The notes under the pieces are model-generated. The model was not told the origin of the DNA and did not search any database. It was given only the letters and a program-made list of their open reading frames with translations. A stretch of DNA of 64,000 bases from Hymenobacter nitidus. Its GTDB lineage: Bacteria > Bacteroidota > Bacteroidia > Cytophagales > Hymenobacteraceae. The stretch's first letter is position 1, and every line of letters starts with the position of its first letter. Positions 61,895-64,000 of this stretch are shown one piece after another. The position numbers and the translations under genes were made by a program. Location: positions 62,001 to 126,000 of the forward strand of contig NZ_JAJADQ010000001.1 of the NCBI RefSeq assembly GCF_020447315.1, read 5' to 3'.

Positions 61895-62959
61895 ATGAGG
61901 CGGTTTCTGTTAGCTCGTCTGGCCCGCGCAGTACCGGCAGCCTGGGGAATAATTTCCATCATTTTTCTGCTCAGCCGGTCGTTATCGGCCACTCAGACCG
62001 TTTCGGAAGAGCTGCAAAGCAGCATTGCGGGCCATACCGCCACGCCTAAGCAAATCCGAACTACGGAGCGCCTGATTCGCAGACGCCTAGGCCTTGATTT
62101 GCCCCTGTTTTACGTGACGCCGGCCGCGCAGTCTACCTCGGGAGCTTTGGCTTGGCGCTGGCAGTGGCAGGGGTTTCAGAACCAGTACCACCGCTGGCTC
62201 CTTGGCGTGTTGCGGGGCGACTTGGGCTACTCTTTTCGGGATGGGCGGCCCGTGACAACCCAGCTCCGGCTGGCCCTGGGCGCGACCCTGCCACTTACGG
62301 CCGCTGCTTTTCTGGTTACCAGCGTCTTGGCCCGGTGGCTGACTCTGTTTCTTGCCAACCACCGCGGGCTTCGTACGGCCCTGTTATCGGCCTTGCACGT
62401 CCTGCACGCGCTGCCCCTCTTTGTTATTGCCCTGCTGCTGCTGCTGCTGCTGGCCAACCCCGACGCGCTGTCCTGGTTCCCGGCCTATGGTTTAGCTGAC
62501 TTTGGTGATAACACCTCCTGGAGCATACAGGTATTGCAGTATCTGCACCACTTGGCGCTTCCCTTGTTCAGCTTGGTGTTGGTGAGTCTTCCTTCGTTGG
62601 TCGTGCAGCTCGACTATGCTCTTGCCCGCGAGCTGCAAGCCGACTATGTAGTGACTGCCCGTGCCAAGGGTCTTCCCCAGCGGCTGGTTGTCCGCCATCA
62701 TGCGTTGCGCAATGCCCTTTTGCCCGCCATTACTTATTTAACTGATCTGCTGCCCGCGCTGGTAGCTGGTGCTGTTGTGGTGGAGCTGATTTTTGCGCTG
62801 CCGGGCATGGGCCGCCTGCTGGCTGAAGCGGCAGCGGCCCGGGATTTCCCCATTCTGCTGGGGGCGGTACTACTCATTGCCGGAACCCGCTTAGGCGCGC
62901 AAATTCTGGCTGACTGGCTCTATTACCAGGCTGACCCACGAATTCGGCTGGAGGTGTGA
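61895..62959 (+). CDS. ABC transporter permease, OppB/DppB-like
   Basis: A 354-residue inner-membrane permease with an N-terminal helix, a periplasmic loop and five further helices. The EAA-type loop (YVVTARAKGLPQRLVVRHHALRNALLPAITY) contacts the ATPase. It is preceded by the binding protein and overlaps the next permease gene by 4 bp (GTGA), so they form one operon. Confidence 0.92.
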   Translation: MRRFLLARLARAVPAAWGIISIIFLLSRSLSATQTVSEELQSSIAGHTATPKQIRTTERLIRRRLGLDLPLFYVTPAAQSTSGALAWRWQWQGFQNQYHRWLLGVLRGDLGYSFRDGRPVTTQLRLALGATLPLTAAAFLVTSVLARWLTLFLANHRGLRTALLSALHVLHALPLFVIALLLLLLLANPDALSWFPAYGLADFGDNTSWSIQVLQYLHHLALPLFSLVLVSLPSLVVQLDYALARELQADYVVTARAKGLPQRLVVRHHALRNALLPAITYLTDLLPALVAGAVVVELIFALPGMGRLLAEAAAARDFPILLGAVLLIAGTRLGAQILADWLYYQADPRIRLEV

Positions 62960-63930
62960 AGCAGCTAAGCCGATACGTTTCTCTGGTGTGGCTGTTGGTG
63001 CTACTGCTGCTAAGTGTATGCGCGGAAATCCTGCCCCTACCCTACGCCCCCGATACACCTGACCTGGACGCCATTGCTGCTGCTCCCTTTTCCGGCGCGC
63101 ATTGGCTGGGCACCGACTCGGCGGGCCGTGACGTATTGGCCGGGCTGATTTTTGGCGCGCGTACGGCCCTCCTGATTAGTCTGCCGGCTACGATAGTATC
63201 AGCCTTGCTGGGCACATTCCTTGGCAGTATAGCTGGCTACTGGGGCAACCAACGTCTACGGCTGTCAGCTGTAGTCATGGTTACTCTGGGTCTCCTGGGG
63301 CTAGCGGTAGCGGTACTGAATGCCAGCCTGGGAGTATATCTCAGCATAGGCGCCGTGGCATTCGGCGGGCTGGTAGTGGTGAGGCGAATTTCCGGAAAAT
63401 TGTCTACCACCCACCCGGTGCCGCTGGACGCCGCGGTGCTGCTGCTGATTGCCCTGTTGACGGCAATTCCCCGCCTCGTGCTGGTGTTGGCTTTAGCCGC
63501 TGTTCAGCCCCCTTCTGCGCCTATGCTGCTGATAACCTTGGCCCTGATTTACTGGCCCTCGACGGCGCAGCTGGCCCGGGCCGAAATGCAGCGCATCCGC
63601 CAGCTGCCCTACATGGAAGCAGCACGGGCGCTGGGGCTACGCGACTGGCAGCTTATTCTGCGCCATGCACTACCGGCAGTATGGAAGGTCGTAGGGGCGG
63701 CGCTGCCGCTCAGCGTAGCAACACTTATCGGGCTGGAAACCACCCTTTCTTTCTTGGGAGTAGGCCTACCGCCCCAAACGGCCAGCTGGGGACGCACGCT
63801 AGCCAGTGCCCGGCAGGAGCCCACTGCCTGGTGGCTCATTGTGATGCCCGGCACCGTACTCGTGTGTACGATGCTGGCCCTTCGCCAACTTGCCTTGACT
63901 TCAATCAAAAAAGAGAAACGCGGCGAATAG
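62956..63930 (+). CDS. ABC transporter permease, OppC/DppC-like
   Basis: A 324-residue permease with the second-subunit pattern: N-terminal helix, HWLGTDSAGRDVLAGLIFGARTALLISLPATI, and the EAA loop YMEAARALGLRDWQLILRHALPAV followed by LETTLSFLGVGLPPQTASWGRTLASAR. The GTG start overlaps the previous stop as GTGA. The ATP-binding subunit is not in the window; either it lies beyond the right edge or the system uses an ATPase encoded elsewhere. Confidence 0.92.
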   Translation: MKQLSRYVSLVWLLVLLLLSVCAEILPLPYAPDTPDLDAIAAAPFSGAHWLGTDSAGRDVLAGLIFGARTALLISLPATIVSALLGTFLGSIAGYWGNQRLRLSAVVMVTLGLLGLAVAVLNASLGVYLSIGAVAFGGLVVVRRISGKLSTTHPVPLDAAVLLLIALLTAIPRLVLVLALAAVQPPSAPMLLITLALIYWPSTAQLARAEMQRIRQLPYMEAARALGLRDWQLILRHALPAVWKVVGAALPLSVATLIGLETTLSFLGVGLPPQTASWGRTLASARQEPTAWWLIVMPGTVLVCTMLALRQLALTSIKKEKRGE

Positions 63931-64000
63931 ATCTGTCACAAATGAGGCACTATTCGGCGCTTATCCTTTTCATTGTGCAGCAGTACCGTACCAGGCCAAC
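63931..64000. other. Window end, non-coding so far
   Basis: CTGTCACAAAT at 63933-63943 repeats exactly the 11 bases at 59604-59614 in the region before the importer. A GTG at 63975 might start another gene, but too little sequence is left to judge. Confidence 0.4.

Noticed and set aside
1-64000. CRISPR arrays, insertion sequences, prophage or integron features
   Set aside because: No regularly spaced direct repeats, transposase or integrase motifs, or attachment-like duplications were found by eye.

Overview
The window is a gene-dense, GC-rich bacterial chromosome segment. It most likely comes from a Bacteroidota of the order Cytophagales, and Hymenobacter or a close relative fits best. The evidence is a gliding lipoprotein GldH, proteins with type IX secretion (T9SS) C-terminal sorting domains, a GWxTD protein, a DUF2723 glycosyltransferase-like protein, a PorE-like OmpA protein, RicT/PSP1 upstream of gldH, and Bacteroidota-type promoters (TTG, about 19 bp, TAnnTTTG) with few clear Shine-Dalgarno sites. 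The genus is inferred from gene content and composition only. I see no rRNA, tRNA, CRISPR array, transposase, integrase or prophage gene.

Layout. 1-8.4 kb: 3' part of gltB, gltD, a NeuD-like acyltransferase, a STAS/SEC14-like protein, a thioredoxin-reductase-like ferredoxin-NADP reductase with its 2Fe-2S ferredoxin, and a secreted very basic protein. 8.6-14.7 kb: one giant alpha-2-macroglobulin-like protein whose thioester cysteine is replaced. 14.9-24.9 kb: a porin-like barrel, DinB, a triple helix-hairpin-helix protein, PAP2 phosphatase, a lipoprotein, an NmrA-type oxidoreductase, two cold-shock proteins in tandem, gldH and ricT, and an M57-type metalloprotease lipoprotein. 25.2-34.6 kb: a T9SS subtilisin, a propeller-like protein, LpxH-like hydrolase, LUD protein, ftsH, rsfS, and divergent birA with a tiny T9SS-tail protein. 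34.7-40.0 kb: DUF2723 protein, GWxTD protein and an RlmB-like methyltransferase. 40.1-46.7 kb: a sugar block with two LacI regulators, a FucP-like transporter, a mannose-6-phosphate-isomerase-type cupin, mannose-1-phosphate guanylyltransferase and KdsD/KpsF isomerase. 46.8-57.1 kb: recQ, an M3 peptidase, a bacilliredoxin, TPR proteins, a PorE-like protein, a receiver-Hpt protein and a LytTR response regulator. 57.4-64 kb: a small secreted protein, a large helical protein, a 50-codon glycine-rich peptide gene and a peptide-type ABC importer (binding protein plus two permeases).

The most unusual signals are: (i) the 57.9-64 kb block, where a divergently read helical protein and a short ORF ending in a Gly/Trp tail precede an Opp/Dpp-like importer, with repeated TCACAA words between them and again after the last permease; (ii) very long, nearly perfect palindromes at convergent gene ends (31, 33 and 27 bp arms), longer than termination needs; (iii) promoter boxes ending four or five bases before the ATG, predicting leaderless mRNAs; (iv) a structured leader in front of the ferredoxin reductase; and (v) the alpha-2-macroglobulin without its thioester cysteine.
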